From the NCBI GenBank assembly GCA_027574665.1, contig CM050655.1:9605170-9669169 (forward strand): DNA of 64,000 nucleotides, given 5' to 3'. Below are positions 25,501-38,784 of this stretch, in pieces (position 1 is the stretch's first letter; every line of letters starts with the position of its first letter). The notes below the pieces were generated by a model. The model searched no databases. It was not told the origin of the DNA and saw only the letters and a program-made list of their open reading frames with translations. The position numbers and the translations under genes are program-made. This stretch comes from Rhynochetos jubatus. Taxonomy: Eukaryota; Chordata; Aves; Eurypygiformes; Rhynochetidae.

Positions 25501-28500
25501 GAGGCTTTCATAATATGCCTATATTGCAACTGGTTTCCTGCTTTGCCTTGTGAATCTGTGGCTCCATGGTGAAATGCAAACTAGTTTACAACATAGCAGT
25601 CACTCCTGAACTGCTCTCCCACAATGTGGCTTCAAGGGATAGAACTCCATCAGCTGCAATTCCAAAGGAGGATCGTGGTGATACATGGACAGTGCTATTA
25701 CCAGTGAGTAAGTCTGGAAAGCATGAAGCCCCAAAGACTTAGATTTCCTAATGAAATAAAACCAAAGGAGTGAACTAGTTACCAGTCTAAACCATCTGTT
25801 TTCTATGATCATATCAGTAAATAGAACAAATCCTGAATCTGCTGCTGTTCACTGGAATTTACCAGCATGTGAATCTTGGGTAAATACCTGAGGGGTAGCT
25901 TTTCAGCTTCTGTGAAAGGTCAGAGTATTAAAGGCAGCTTCCCTTAGCTGCAGGTCTCTCAAGACTCTTCAAGCTCTAGCTGTGAAAAAACAAAAGCTGT
26001 GGGGAACGGAGATATGGCTGGCTACTACTGCCCCCTTCCTTTGAGGGAGATTTATATGTACCTCTAGTGAAATGAGGTAGCAAATGCTTTTATACCCCCT
26101 TTGCACTGAAGTAAACAACTGCACAGGGATGGTAGAGAGCCAAGAACCTGTATGATGAGCTTTGCCACTGTTCACATGAGGTTTTGCAGCTGTGCTTCTT
26201 CCTTGAGCCATAGGACTCTCCTACTTGCTGCCTGGAGAACCTGCTCAGTGAGATTATGCAGGCTCCTAGGCCCAGTTCTGGAACCACAGGAGGGTTCCTC
26301 AGGAACAGTGGGAGGATGCAGGCTTGCAGTGGTGCTGTGAGGCCTTTTCACAGGAGGCAGATTTTAGCCAGAAGACTCAAAGGAAGGATAGCAGTGGGAG
26401 GATGTTTGTCCATTTGGTTGAAGGAGAAAGGAGTAGAAGGAACAGAGACAATGCAGCTTTGCAATTGTCTTTTCTACTGAAATTTCTATAAAGATTCAAG
26501 CCCTGTCTCTCTGCTCTGCTGATGGAACAGGATTAAACACAAGGTGGGTGGGAAGTGAGGCAGAAAGCATACTGAGTAGATCTATCAGACCATCTTCAAA
26601 GTTTGGGACAGCAAGCAGCTGTAAGTACACATATGCAAGCATTAAGCATTTCATTTACAGTATTGACAAATAGCGCTTTTTGCTGTTGAGTTTTGCTACA
26701 AAAGTAAGAAATTACATTTAAGTCGTTTAATAGTGTGTCAGTGATAGCACATACTGTAATGTGAGAGTCTTGATGTCGTACATGGGTCTGAAGGCTGGGA
26801 GTCATTAAGCTCCATGAGAAGTCGAGGGTTGTACAGCACACTTAGTGTGCATTATTTTTATCACCTGCTTGTAATAAAGGACTAATTATTTCTAAGTGTT
26901 TTGATTAAACAGAATATATTTGGAACAAAAATGTTACTTCAGAATAATTATGAAAAATTAAAATCCAAAGCATATCCAGAATCCAGTTGTGTCTGGTCCT
27001 TTGGTCACACCAAAGCTTTCCCATAGCAAGCATGTAGTATGGCTGTGCAGAAACTGTGCAAGGCTGCTGGGTGCCTGGGATAGCACATAAGCAGGAACTT
27101 GTTGAACCTCTGTTCAGTGGCATCTGGAAAATAGAATGGTAATAATTTGAGTAGAAATTGGGGATTTAAGGTTACAGTTGTCTCCCTGCCAACAGCTGCT
27201 GAGTGTGGTGGCGAACCATTTTCCAAGATGATGCTGGGAGTTTTCACAGTGATGTTGGCATGACTCTGAACCAGCAGGTGCTGAGATTTGTAGGATATGA
27301 TACATATTATTCATTAAAAGTGAATTGCAACCAAAACAAGCCAAGCACTTCTGAGGAAATGTGGGACTCCTTAGACAGCTGAAGTAAGATAAAATCCACA
27401 GGAGCTCAACTCTACTCACTGGGATGCCAAACCTGAAAGAAAACTGAAGTGTAAGATTAGGCCATTAGATTCAGACACTGGTTTATGATATAACAAAAGC
27501 ATTTATGTCCATTAGTACAGCAAAAGCAATAGGTGTGGGAGAGACCTTATGTCTTCCACAATGCAGTGCAGAAAAGACAGGGTGAATTGGTGTGGTTTAG
27601 CAGATGAGAAATTCACAGGGACACTCAAGGTCTGTGAACTTTGCAATGTGCTGCTGGAAGGGCCAAGCAGATTTCCCTGCATGGAAGAGAGGAGATAGTG
27701 TGCACTTAGGTAGTTAATGACTGAATTTTCAGTGATATTTTTGTTGTTCTTGTTCATTTGCTTCACGTCACTGTCAACTTTGTCAGACGCTGTAAAAATA
27801 TTTTTAACTGGGGAGCTGAAAACCATTGAGGTAGTGTCTGTACTTCTGATGTTACAAACTGTTACTATTTATAATCTTTGGCTGTTTTGACATGCTCTAT
27901 ATCATAAAATAGGCAGGCAAGAGGCATCATTCTGTACTAGAATAATTCCAGTAAAACATCTAAAGTACTTTAAAAGTATTGTTTTAATTGCTTTGCTCAT
28001 CTGAGACTGATATCTCATTGAGTCAAGAAAATTAAACGGTTTTCAAGACTGACTTCAGGTCTGTTTGGTAGTGAATGAAATGGAATAAGATTGTCTTGAT
28101 CTAGTTCTCTTTTGTAGCTGTTAAAGGACCATTTTTATTGGCTATGAACTCCAAGGAAAATATACAGATGATATTCAGAGTAGAAAGATACATTGTAAGG
28201 GTACTTGAGCAATACTACTTTATTTCTTTATGCTGACTGAAATCACGGGAAGTTCTGAGAGACTGTTAAGGTAGAACTAGCCTCAAAGGGAAGTAAGTAT
28301 GCTTGGAAAGTTCACATGGTTACTGTGTTCTTTAATGATGGATAAAACAGTCAAGAATGAAAAATCCCTCCCTGTATTCTTTCCCTGTAGGAAAGAAAAT
28401 GGAAATAAAGTGCTAAATTTATATGGAAAGGTTATAAGTAATAACTGGGGAAAATGAATTATGAAAGAATGACTTTTTCTTTTAACTTTTTAAAAAATAT

Positions 28501-29486
28501 GGTTTTGATTTAGTCTGCAAAAATTCAATGAGTACAAGCTTTTTTTTTTAGACTCTTCAAAATATTTTGACAACATTTTTGTTGCTGCACAGTTTAGAAA
28601 CACTTTAAAACTATCCTTGATTATTTTTTTAAAATTGTTCTTGAATAATCAGTGTGAAGGACAATATTTTTTTCTAGAACATAAGAAAGAGGCAAACAAT
28701 TTCTATCAAAAGCACAGTTTTGCCATAAGGAAGAGAAAGAAAATATCTGCAAGCTACTTCACTTTTTTTTATAATCATTCAGAAAGACAGGACTGAGATT
28801 TTAAGGCCAAGGATAAATATTTGGAGAAACTTCAGTTGAGTAAAACCATAAACGCCTGATTTGGGTTAGTGTATGTACAACTCAGTAGCATAATTTTCCA
28901 TTGAATTCTTTGGGCAGTGGCTATGCCTTAAATTTTTTTTGGATGTGCCTAACACATCTTTTATGCTTGTAAGTGATCTGGATTTTTAGTATCTTATGAG
29001 AGAAAGTCAAGCCATTTACTTCATGACAGTGTGGAAGTAAAACTTCCTTATTAACAAGGCTATATGAACAATCTCTTCCAGTGCAGATCACTCCCCTACA
29101 AGGGAGGATGAAGTTCCAAGTCTTTTGTCCAATTGCCATGGTTTATTTAACCAGTTAAATGGCAACACCAATGCACACTGTGATTGAATAGATCAGCTGC
29201 AGTTCCGGGAATTGTGAGCTTTAACTTGATTTTTGCTTCTGTGAAATGACAGGCAACTTGGCAAGTCTGTTAATTTGGTTTTGTTGTATTCCTCACCAGA
29301 AAAGTAAGATTCATGCTCCTGCTGCTGTCTACATTCTAGGCAAACAGCTCAGTTTATAGATTGGTATCTATGGTATGTTTAAATTGTATGATAACCCACA
29401 GGCATGTATTTTGTACGGCACATCCCCAAGGTTTTCTTGATGTATTTGGGCTAGTTATATGCAAGCAGACTTTCCTTTGGGCACTA
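22516..29486. other. Non-coding DNA, no gene recognised
   Basis: Short open frames only (up to 114 codons on the minus strand at 24974-25318), without domains or plausible splice context. A pyrimidine-rich stretch at about 24679-24718 ends in CCAG, but no convincing exon follows. No known repeat family was recognised. Confidence 0.65.
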
Positions 29487-29506
29487 ATATATATATGTAT
29501 ATATAT
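29487..29506. repeat. AT-dinucleotide tract with near-palindrome
   Basis: Ten bases of alternating AT, a central G, then alternating TA. It is nearly self-complementary and easily melted. It is a common simple repeat with no sign of function. Confidence 0.85.
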
Positions 29507-31900
29507 TCCCTTCACAATATACTATATAACTTACGGTAATTGCCTCTACCCTTGCCAACTTTGCTAGCTGTTTTCCAGCAGACAAATATTAGAAAAAGAA
29601 TCTGAAGCGATGGCCTAACTTTGTTCTACAAGCTGGTGGTTGAATCTACTAACTATTACTAAAAAACATGTCAAGGGAAAGCCTTCTGGATTAAATCATG
29701 GGGGAACTCTGCAGCCTGCCAAGGAAGAAGATATGACAACTACAGTGTGATTTTGATGTCTTGCAGATGGTATGATGTTATCCTGTCTGACATTATCCTA
29801 TTAGGTACATGATGTGAAATGGCATAATGTTGCATGTGATAAAACCATGCTGGATTAAAAGCTAGAACAATAATGACAAAGCTAAGCAGGTTAACAATAG
29901 GTTTCTTGTAAACCATCAAATAAAAAAACAGTTTTCTAAATTAACTGTGGATCTTTCCATTCAGCTGAAGTTAATATAATTTCATGCAGGCTTAGCTTTT
30001 TAGCATTACACATACCTTCACACCCACACAGAGTTTATTTCTGGGTCTGCCTATGAATTCTTAATGTTTAAGGTTTAATAGGAAATGGATTGGCTGAGTC
30101 AATTAGTGCTGAAGCTACTACTTGTTTTAGCCCCACTGTAACTGTTATAAAGGAGGAAAAAAGGTGACATAACCTTCACATCTGTGCCCTATATCAGTCT
30201 GCTATTTCTGATGTAAAAGCATGAATAACACAGAAGTGCAGGTTCAGCTGGTTTGCCAATGCTCCAGCATCTCTTAGCAATGCACACTTGAGTTTGATAT
30301 TAGTACTTTAAAAAAAATCCACAAAATTCTTTGACCATCCAGCCCTTCTCTGAGCTATTGTAGCAATCAGCACATCCAGGTCCTGCCTCTGTCCATTATC
30401 ACTAATGGAGCAGTTCTGTGAGTTAGACTTGTATGAAATTATGGCTGGTGTTAGGGAAAGCAGAAGTTTGACCTGGGGTTTTGATTACAGCAATGTCCCA
30501 AGGATTTTTCTGTATGTCACCTGACAAGTTTCAGCTACTTGCAGCTTTCAGGTTGAACTGCTTAGGAACTGAACTCTTCATCTGTTAATGGCACAGACAG
30601 AGCATGTTTTACAGTGTGTGTGTGTGTTTTACTGAGCTGTTTCTCAGAGTATTGTTTGCAGGTGTCATGTAATCGAAGTTTAGCCTAGCCTACAGGGTTT
30701 TTTTAACCATACTTGTCCCATTTGGACTATCTCAGGGTATTTAGATGGTGGAGTGATTACATAGGCCATTAACTCAGTCATTATGCACTCAGCAATAGTT
30801 CACACAGCTCTGTACATTACAACCTGAATTTTATAGAAGGATCTAATGTTAGTCTAGACACCAAGGTTCTTCACTCTTTTAGAAGAAGCCTTATGGGACC
30901 TTTAAACTTGTACCTGGAGGCCAGCACAGGGTCTAGCTTTATAACCATCATTAACAGAGAACAGCAGCTGGACTTCCCTGGGTGTTACATGCTGCAGTGT
31001 CAGCAGCTGCTTATAAAAAACATGTTGTGATCCCCTTTAAAGCCCATGACCTCTTTCCCCAAAATGAAAAGTTGATCAGTGAGCAGGGCTGAGTCAATTG
31101 TGTGGCAGTTCATAATTGTCTTGGAACTGTGTGGTTGTCTCTCTTGGAAGGTGTACACTTCCAGATGTCCTGGAAGTCCTGTGCTTCCTACATCCTGTTC
31201 TTTGATGTAGGAGTACTCATCTGTGGTGCTGTGATTTTTAGGCCCAATGTTTTGGCCAGTAAATTATGCCTGTCAGTCACACATGGTAGATAAGGAAGCA
31301 TTCCCTTAAGAAGCTAAATGCTCACAGAAGGACAGTCTTGAATTATCATGAACAAATGTAAGGAGCTTGTTTGTGTGTTTGGCTTTGTTTTAATAATGTC
31401 ATCATGGCAAAAGGTGCCTTCAGACCTATGAGTCCGGAGTAAGGCAATGTGCCAGATCATATTTGCTTTTGGAGTAGGATGCTGATGTCCTGATTGACAG
31501 AATGTGTGACTTAGCCTCTTGCAGTAAGAACAGGACTGCACTGTGGCCCCATCAGCTTACAGCACTTTACTTGGCATAAGGTAGATCATAATGAAGTCTG
31601 TATGCCAGGATGACCCTGCACAAATCTAACTGGGGGCAGCAACTTCTAGTCCAGCACCATCACTGGGTGATTAGGCCCAGTCAAAATGAACCAGACACTG
31701 TCGTGTCAGAAATGTGCTTGTCCTTCTTCTCAGTGGCAGAGAATGGAGCCTAGGAGAGGGATGGATAAGTCTTTTTCAAGAGGAGGATATACCTGGAAGG
31801 AATGCAAGATCCTGCTCATTGTTGAGGGGGGGTAAAGAAATTAGTTGTTAAAGATATTTCAGGAGCAAACAACTCCAGACCAGGAAAAAAGGTCAAAACC
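29507..31900. other. Non-coding DNA, no gene recognised
   Basis: No open frame above about 75 codons. A short (TG)n tract lies at 30614-30626. A weak resemblance to an old CR1 3' end near 31735-31775 is too slight to annotate. Confidence 0.65.
30614..30626. repeat. Short (TG)n microsatellite
   Basis: Thirteen bases of uninterrupted alternating G and T. Confidence 0.85.
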
Positions 31901-31918
31901 AAAAAAAAAAAAAAAAAA
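31901..31918 (+). repeat. Poly(A) run, 18 bases
   Basis: One of the two longest homopolymers in the window. No AATAAA-type signal stands a suitable distance upstream and no gene-like sequence precedes it, so it does not look like the tail of a processed retrocopy. It faces a 20-base T run about 495 bp downstream. Confidence 0.9.
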
Positions 31919-32412
31919 GCTGGATGTTTGTGTAAGAATGCTCTAGTTTCTTCTTTTGTAATGCAAGATCTGCTAATTTACGGTTATAAAATAATGACAG
32001 AAGACTACTGAGAGATGAACACAAACTTGGATTTTATAAACTGAAAATATGAAAGTTTAATAGCAGAGTAAGTACTGGTCAAAAAAGTTTTGGGAATGAG
32101 TGTGAAGCAGATATAATAATAGAAAATGGACTGGATTAAAACCTCTTAAAAGGAAGATCATATCCAGAAATCCAGTAGAGTTCTAAGGGAATAGGACAAA
32201 TCATACATGGGTTGAGAAGCATGAATGGGAGATCTCTGAAGGTTTCTGTTGTAAGAATAAGCGTAACTTTACACTTACCAAGTTTCTGACCTAGAAACAG
32301 AAACATCTGCGTAGTCAAATTGCTACAGTAAGAACAATGAGGACTAGAAGCAACTAGAGATGAAGAGAAAGAACAAACTGAGCATCTTCTCAGCACTGAA
32401 CAATTTCCTTAA
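31919..32412. other. Interval between poly(A) and poly(T) runs
   Basis: About 495 bp of AT-rich non-coding DNA bounded by A on the left and T on the right. Read on the minus strand, the interval has an 86-codon open frame (32136-32396) with no recognisable features. I see no similarity to a known transcript. Confidence 0.6.
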
Positions 32413-32432
32413 TTTTTTTTTTTTTTTTTTTT
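32413..32432 (-). repeat. Poly(T) run, 20 bases
   Basis: The longest homopolymer in the window. On the minus strand it would be an A run at the start, not the end, of the interval to its left, so it is not the tail of that interval. Confidence 0.9.
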
Positions 32433-35400
32433 AGGGAATGGGTGTTAGTCATCATAGCTGTGTATGTTAAAAGGAAATTTACAGCTGTTGTAAACACCCA
32501 CTGGGCACAGCTAAGATGCTTTTCTACTGCATGCTTATAAAGAAGCTTGAAGACTTGAGAGTATTCCTGGCTGCAGGAAGCCAGAGGCAGACTGCTTTGC
32601 AGCAGCAGGAGCCACAGGGCAAAATATATCTGCTGTTACTTGTGGCTTATAAAAAAAAAAAATTTGATTTTCCTACAGTTCGTTTAACTTTGTTGCGTTC
32701 ATTCATGCTTCGTGGCATCTCATCTGCTTTGAGACTCCTCTCAGTTGTAGGTAGCAGTTTTGTGGTGGGTTTTAGGCGTTCCTGTGTAAATGCTGAAAGA
32801 CTAGGCCAGTTCTTCAAAACACAGCCTGTTGAAATGGTCATCTTGGCTGAGGGCAGGCCTTTCAAAACTGGGTCTAAATTGAGCTTGTCTGCTGGAAGGT
32901 GATTGCTTTGAACAGTCTCGGTGATCTGGCTAGAAATGGTAAACCCATTGGAACTGCCCAGTGGAAGCTCATTGGTTTAGAACAGCTGGCATGTGAGCAA
33001 TGCTTTCATGACACAGGATTTTTTTGGCAGCAATGTTAGTGAAATTCCTTTTAAATGCATGGATCTGGTCCTTGTCTAAGAAATACCATTGTGGCAGCCT
33101 TTGGTAAACCTGTCTTTGCCACACCAGGTGCACAAACTCGTGTGTACTGCACGGAATTTTATTTAACAACAATGAACCCTCAAAAAGGGAAAATACATCC
33201 CACATCCCTCTGGCTTGCAGTTCGTATTCTCACATCTGAGAGTGGATTTGTTTTAAAATACTGTCTGAAGTCAGTTACAGCTGTCAATGTCCAGCTAGCA
33301 CCAGGTGATTTAACATTCTGGATTTTTTTTATATTATTTCAGGCACTCTTATGTTAAAATATTCTGTCAGGGGCTTCTCTTGCATCATGATTTTTTAAAG
33401 TGATGTTATCCCTATGCTTGTCTTAATAACCATTTGGCAGCTGACAGCATGTATCTGTTTTCTTATATGTTGTCTTCCATTCTGTATGCACCATGGTTTG
33501 TTTATTTTGTTGCTATTTATAGGAGGGTCTCCCACAAGGCTGTGGGCACTGGTGTAATGACTTTTTAAGAGCAGAAATATGAAATTGCTGCAAGGATAAA
33601 TGGAAAGTGACACAGAGAATAAACAGATGCAATGACAGAACTAATGCATATTATAAATGGGCTCTTCATACCCTCATCATTCAGAGGAATCTGTCAGTCC
33701 ATGAGGCTAAACTGAACTATTATGGATCTGTCTCAAGGAATATATGCTCATATCTTCCAAACATGATGTTTTCCCCTATCAAAGGAAAATGGCACTGGAT
33801 AATTTCTTAGGTAGTCTAAGGGGTTTTAATATGGAAAACATGGAAATTGCTGTAATTTACATGCAACTGTCAGTCTTTTGAGTCCTTTTAATAAAAAGAC
33901 CCCATAATCTGCAGTAGTTTAAAAAAAAGCAGAAGAGGATTTCAGCTGTTTGCTGTGATGCAATGAAACCAGTCACAGAGACTTTTTAAGAAAATATTGT
34001 AGCTATTGTAGATGAAATCTGGTTATCATTGCAGAGAAGCATGACACTGGAATGTTGACATGATTCTGGGATAATTATAGTTTAGAGCTTAGGCTGTCCT
34101 AAAACACTGTTAGAAATTAAATTCAGGACCAAATGCTCACCTGGCTCCAAATGACACAAGCCAATCACTTTCAGTTATGCTGGTGGTGTGCTGGAAGGTT
34201 TAGTAAAGAAAATGCCTCCTATGTTTAGGCTCAATTTCCAAAAGTTCTCCCTAAAGAGTGTGGATCTGAAGACCCTTAAGGCGAGTTCTCCAGACACAAG
34301 CAGTTGAAGAGCTTTGAGGACATCTCGATCCTTCCTTTCTCCTGTGGCTGGCTTAGAGATCCCAAAGCCACCAGCGCTGGGGTGCACTTTTATACCCAGA
34401 ACTTTGTTTTTGTACTGTTGTCTCAGAACAGCCCTCCCCTATGTAGCTCTTAAATTCTTAATCTGCAAGGCCTGTGTTTGGAGGAGTAGGCAATGTGTTT
34501 GCAATGCAAATGAAGAGGAGGACTGACCAGACATATGTTCTACTTTTAATATTTAATAATTGAACATTTCAGAATTAACATATTTGGAAATGTAAGCAAT
34601 CTGTACCTAATCTCAAACCAGGCACTCACAAACCTAATTTCAGTAAAACAAAACATTCAGATTAGGAACAGATGCCTCTTGCTAGGCACCTAATTTTGAA
34701 CATGCTGCTTTTCTTGCTTTAGGAGGGCAACTGAGATGTGTGAGTCATCATACTCTTCAGGTTTTGGAGACATTATCTCAGGACAGATCCTTCTTTCTTT
34801 CCAAAGCAAACAAATTTAATGACACAAAATGCAGGATCTCAGCAGGTTTCTCCTTCCTTATTAGAATAAGAATACCTACAAACAGCTGAATAGCAGTGGA
34901 AAATGGTTGAGGACCTGGAGTTTAGGGTTTGATTCAGCATTCTGATATCTGACTTAACAATGAAGTAGTTTGCTATTCTCTTGCTCTTCTGTCACTTTCT
35001 TGTTACTCAAATTCCTTCCTGTTTTACTGTCAAATCAATGTCACTTCAACATCTACATTATGTTCACTAAAAAAGCAGTAAAGCAATGTTGGCTGTGCTC
35101 TGTGGTACAGGCACAGAAGGGTTTTTTTCATGTCTCTAATGTAGTCATCAGTTTCAACCACAGTGAAGTTGTAATTGGATCTAAAATAAGATGTTGGTTG
35201 CCAAAAGGCTACTTCAAAATCATTTTGTGCCTGTGCTTAGCTGTGTTAACATAACTAGTGTCCCATATTACAAAAATAGGATGCAAATGGCCACTAACTA
35301 GTAATAATGGGCCAATCTAGGTCTTAGCTTAGGTCTTTGTCATCATAAAGCCTTAGGCCTACAACTCTTCTATGTGAAAGATAATAGCTCAAGGACACAA

Positions 35401-38400
35401 AATGGAATCTTTCATCTGGAATAAATGGAAGTTTGTCCAAATGAATTCACAAGTGTGATATTTAACAGCTTCCTCGGTTCATTAGCACTTTTCTCTCCTG
35501 TCAATATTAAAATAGACAAAATTATTTTAGCTGCAGGTTGTATCTCCATTAAGCTGTATGCATTAGACCATTGTTTTTTTAAGTTATCACTAAAACTGTG
35601 AATTTGCCCAAGCTATTATGTAAGTGTGAAAACTTGGACTGATGCTTGCAAATGGCTTCAGTAGTTTAGGTAGCTTTATGTTTAGGCTGGCGTAAAGCTT
35701 GAGCTATATGCTGTCTCTTCCCAAGATAAAAAGGTGGCTTTTTTTTTTTTCACCCCAATCATAGGAACCAGCATGAAGTAAGCCATAAGTTTTGTACATT
35801 AGATAAAATCTTTATTTTTTTTTTATTGATGCTGATTAAGATCAAATGCCATGATGTTGGTAGGAACACTTCTTGGATAAGACATGCATAGTTTGCACTA
35901 CAAATACCTGTCAGAAAACTCCTGGCCAAAACTTAGTAAGAAATGGAATTATGCATATATCTGTGGGTATAGATATATGTACTGGGTGAACTACCACATG
36001 CAGTTAATACAACAATCAACTCTAGAAGTCCCTGATGCAGAGGGACACCTAACTAGAGGCAAACCATCACACACACCCCCCCCTTCCAAGCAGATTTATG
36101 TTGTATCTGACTCTTACCCTGTGCGTGCTAACAATAAATCTTTCTTTCTCATGTGAAACATAATTTTAGCTTCAAAAGAGACAGCATTTCCCTGGCCACA
36201 TGTCAGTGATCAATCCAGAAGGCACTTTACTATATTGCATGCATCAATGTTTTACTAGACAGAAAAATTACAGCCTGAAAGCTGCAGCCTTCCTAGAACT
36301 GAGAATGCAATTAAAACCTGTTAATTAAAAGAGGAAGTTAACATAATTGCTAATATAAAACTTGTTAGCATGTTCTGTTATGTTGGTTGTGTGCTCAGTA
36401 TATGCTGCCCATAATGGCAGCCAAAAGAGTACCAAACATTGGGCTCAAACTGGTGAAGCTCCTCTAAAGCCAGTAGGACTGTGCCCACTTGCGTGACTTT
36501 ATATGAAGTGACTTATAAAAGGAAATTTCTTCCCTCTGTATATGTATAGCCAGAATGTTCAATACCCCCTAAAGATGGGTTACAAATTTGATTCAACACA
36601 GTAGGAAACAAAGGGCTGTTTCTTAAAAAGAAATATTTGCTGTGGTCCATAAAGCAGGGAGGATTCCAAATTCTCTTTGTGTTCCTGGCTCTCCTAAGCT
36701 TGTTATAGAAAACCCTGGTGGGTTTGTACGGTGTGATACAGCTCTGGTGTTGCCAATGCTGCAGAGTCTAGTGATGAATGGACCCTGTCATTTTACCTAG
36801 CATTTTCTTGGAGCAATATTTTGGAGCCGAGTCTTGTAGGTATAACTTTTAAGGGGTTGTTTGGGCTTCAAGGTGATATTCTGCTTTAATGGATTCTTTT
36901 CCCTTGTTCTAGTTAGTCTAGTTAACTGGTTGGGAATGTTAGGGGGATGGGGTGTGAAACTAATTCAGCCTACTGTTCGCCTCTTGTTTCAGGAAGCAGT
37001 GGCTTTCTGGAGCTTTCTCTTCCCTTTTTTGCTTGGAGTAACCACCCTAAGTGAACTTTAAGCAGTTTTTCCTGTCTCCCCATTAGTGTAGAGCCCAGAA
37101 ACTTTGCCTGGTTGCATACTTGCACATAATGAGGTAAGTGCTAACATCTGTGCATGTTTATGGCATTTGTGCTGTAAACAAATCCCACTTTCTGGAAAAC
37201 TATGGCTAGGAGGATTATTTTGAAGTAGCTCTTTCATATTACTCCTCAGGTTTTCTTTTCCATCTTCTTCTGTTAGAGGCTGTTTCGGTGAAGTGCAGCA
37301 GTAAGAATGAAGCTTTTCAACCACATGCAGGGAGCTGGAACAGTGGTATTAGCTTATTGGAGCCTGCTTATTTTGTGTCAGAGGGTTCAGGTTTGGCCAT
37401 GGGCTCTAGCCAGACTGGCACAGAGTTAATGTACCCTTTCAAAGTCTGCTGAGGGTCTTGCTGTAAACATAGTTTTATCAGTAATAAAACGTGTTCTCCC
37501 AGGTTCCAGGGCTTGCTGTGTGTATTGATTTTTTTTTTCTACTTTGAAAGTCCTCTGATCAAAAGATGGACCAGATTCTACTTTCATGCTTCTTTCTTTC
37601 TACCATCCTCCTGGTGCCACGTATTCAGCCTCCTTCCCATAACACTATAAACTTGACTAGTGCAGTTCAATTTATAAAGATATTTTCTAGCAACCCAGAG
37701 GTGCCTATTATCTCACGCAAACATAAAATAGAAAAAGAAAGTCCTCTCCAACACAATCAGGATTTATGTATCAGCCGTGGTTTTAGTTTTGTTGTGGATA
37801 TCTGACCAATGGGGACCTCTGGCAAACTGAAGAGCGTCTTTCCTTAGTTGGGCTGTGTCAGACAACCTAGGAAGCCTGGGGCAGCATGAACTGTGAGAGC
37901 AATAGATTGAATGTTTGGGGGGCTTAGCGAAAACCTTGTTTCTTTATCCAAAACGCTTAGACAACTTTTATTCACTTGTAAACTATGGTGGGTTGTTTTT
38001 GTGGAATCCAAATGGTTTCTTTAGTGTCTTGGAACACCTTGGCTCTCTTTTGTTGATCTGGACTGACCTGGCAAAATAGAAGGTGGGGCTTAACATGTAT
38101 TATGTTTCTCTGGGGTTCATCCATCTCGGGGAACTGCAACTATTGAAGATTTGTGTAGCTAGATAAAAGGGTTGGTGGGACAAAATGTCTTCTCTTGCAA
38201 ACACCTCTAGGGTGGCTGTATGGTAGATTCCCAGCCTAATGCTTTTTAGGAAATTCCTGGTGTTTTCTATGTATTTCTAAATCAGTTTCTTGGAGTTCCT
38301 CCACACTGAGAAACTGGTACCTAGAGAAAGGCATGTATCTCTTGATGCTGCTTTTATTTGGGAAGTAATGCGTTGTTCTCTTGTTAATGATGGACTGAAA

Positions 38401-38715
38401 ACTTGGCTCTGCCTTGCTTAAGAGCCTTACAAGCCTTTCATGCTTCCTCAATGATGCTTATGTTCACTGTGAATGAAAGCTGAACCCTGATTAGTTCTTA
38501 TGAAACACTTGTTTGCATTTAAGGCTTCACCAGCACATTTTTTGTGAAGGACTTCATAAAAGACTAAAAGGCTCTTTAAGAAGTGATTGGTCAGCTGTTA
38601 CAGGTTTTCCAAGACATCAGTACTATGATTCACAGTAGGAATATTACTAAGTGTTGTGCATTGCTTCTGGAGGAATCAGTCTTTCCTGTTGGTTGTAGCA
38701 CCTTGCTAGAAGCAG
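32433..38715. other. Non-coding DNA, no gene recognised
   Basis: The longest frame is 128 codons (32516-32902). It is interrupted in meaning by a 12-A run at 32651-32662 that encodes a lysine string, and the opposite strand is open over much of the same span, so I treat it as chance. T runs lie at 35739-35750 and 35815-35824, and a CA/C-rich tract at 36068-36083. Confidence 0.65.
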
Positions 38716-38784
38716 CCTTCTAGCTCAGTTGGCTAAGGCAGGTGCTGGGAGATTTGTAGCTGGCCCAGGAGTTGAGCTTCCTCC
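38716..38784 (+). repeat. tRNA-promoter-like fragment, possible tRNA-derived SINE relic
   Basis: TAGCTCAGTTGG at 38721-38732 is an exact match to the tRNA A-box consensus TRGCNNAGYNGG. A degenerate B-box-like GAGTTGAGCTTCC follows at 38769-38781, at the spacing seen in tRNAs. Only three of four D-stem pairs form, and there is no convincing anticodon stem, so this is not a working tRNA. It may be the head of an old tRNA-derived SINE or a tRNA pseudogene. It could also be chance, since only the A box is clear. Confidence 0.3.

Noticed and set aside
31735-31775. Weak resemblance to an old CR1 3' end ('gagagggatggataag')
   Set aside because: Only a dozen or so bases match, and the neighbouring expected motifs are missing.
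31400-31918. Possible processed retrocopy ending in the 18-A run
   Set aside because: No AATAAA-type signal upstream of the run and no gene-like sequence or target-site duplication recognised. CR1 machinery rarely makes retrocopies.
32516-32902. 128-codon plus-strand open frame
   Set aside because: It runs through a 12-A homopolymer and has a 72-codon frame opposite it. Composition looks random and no family was recognised.
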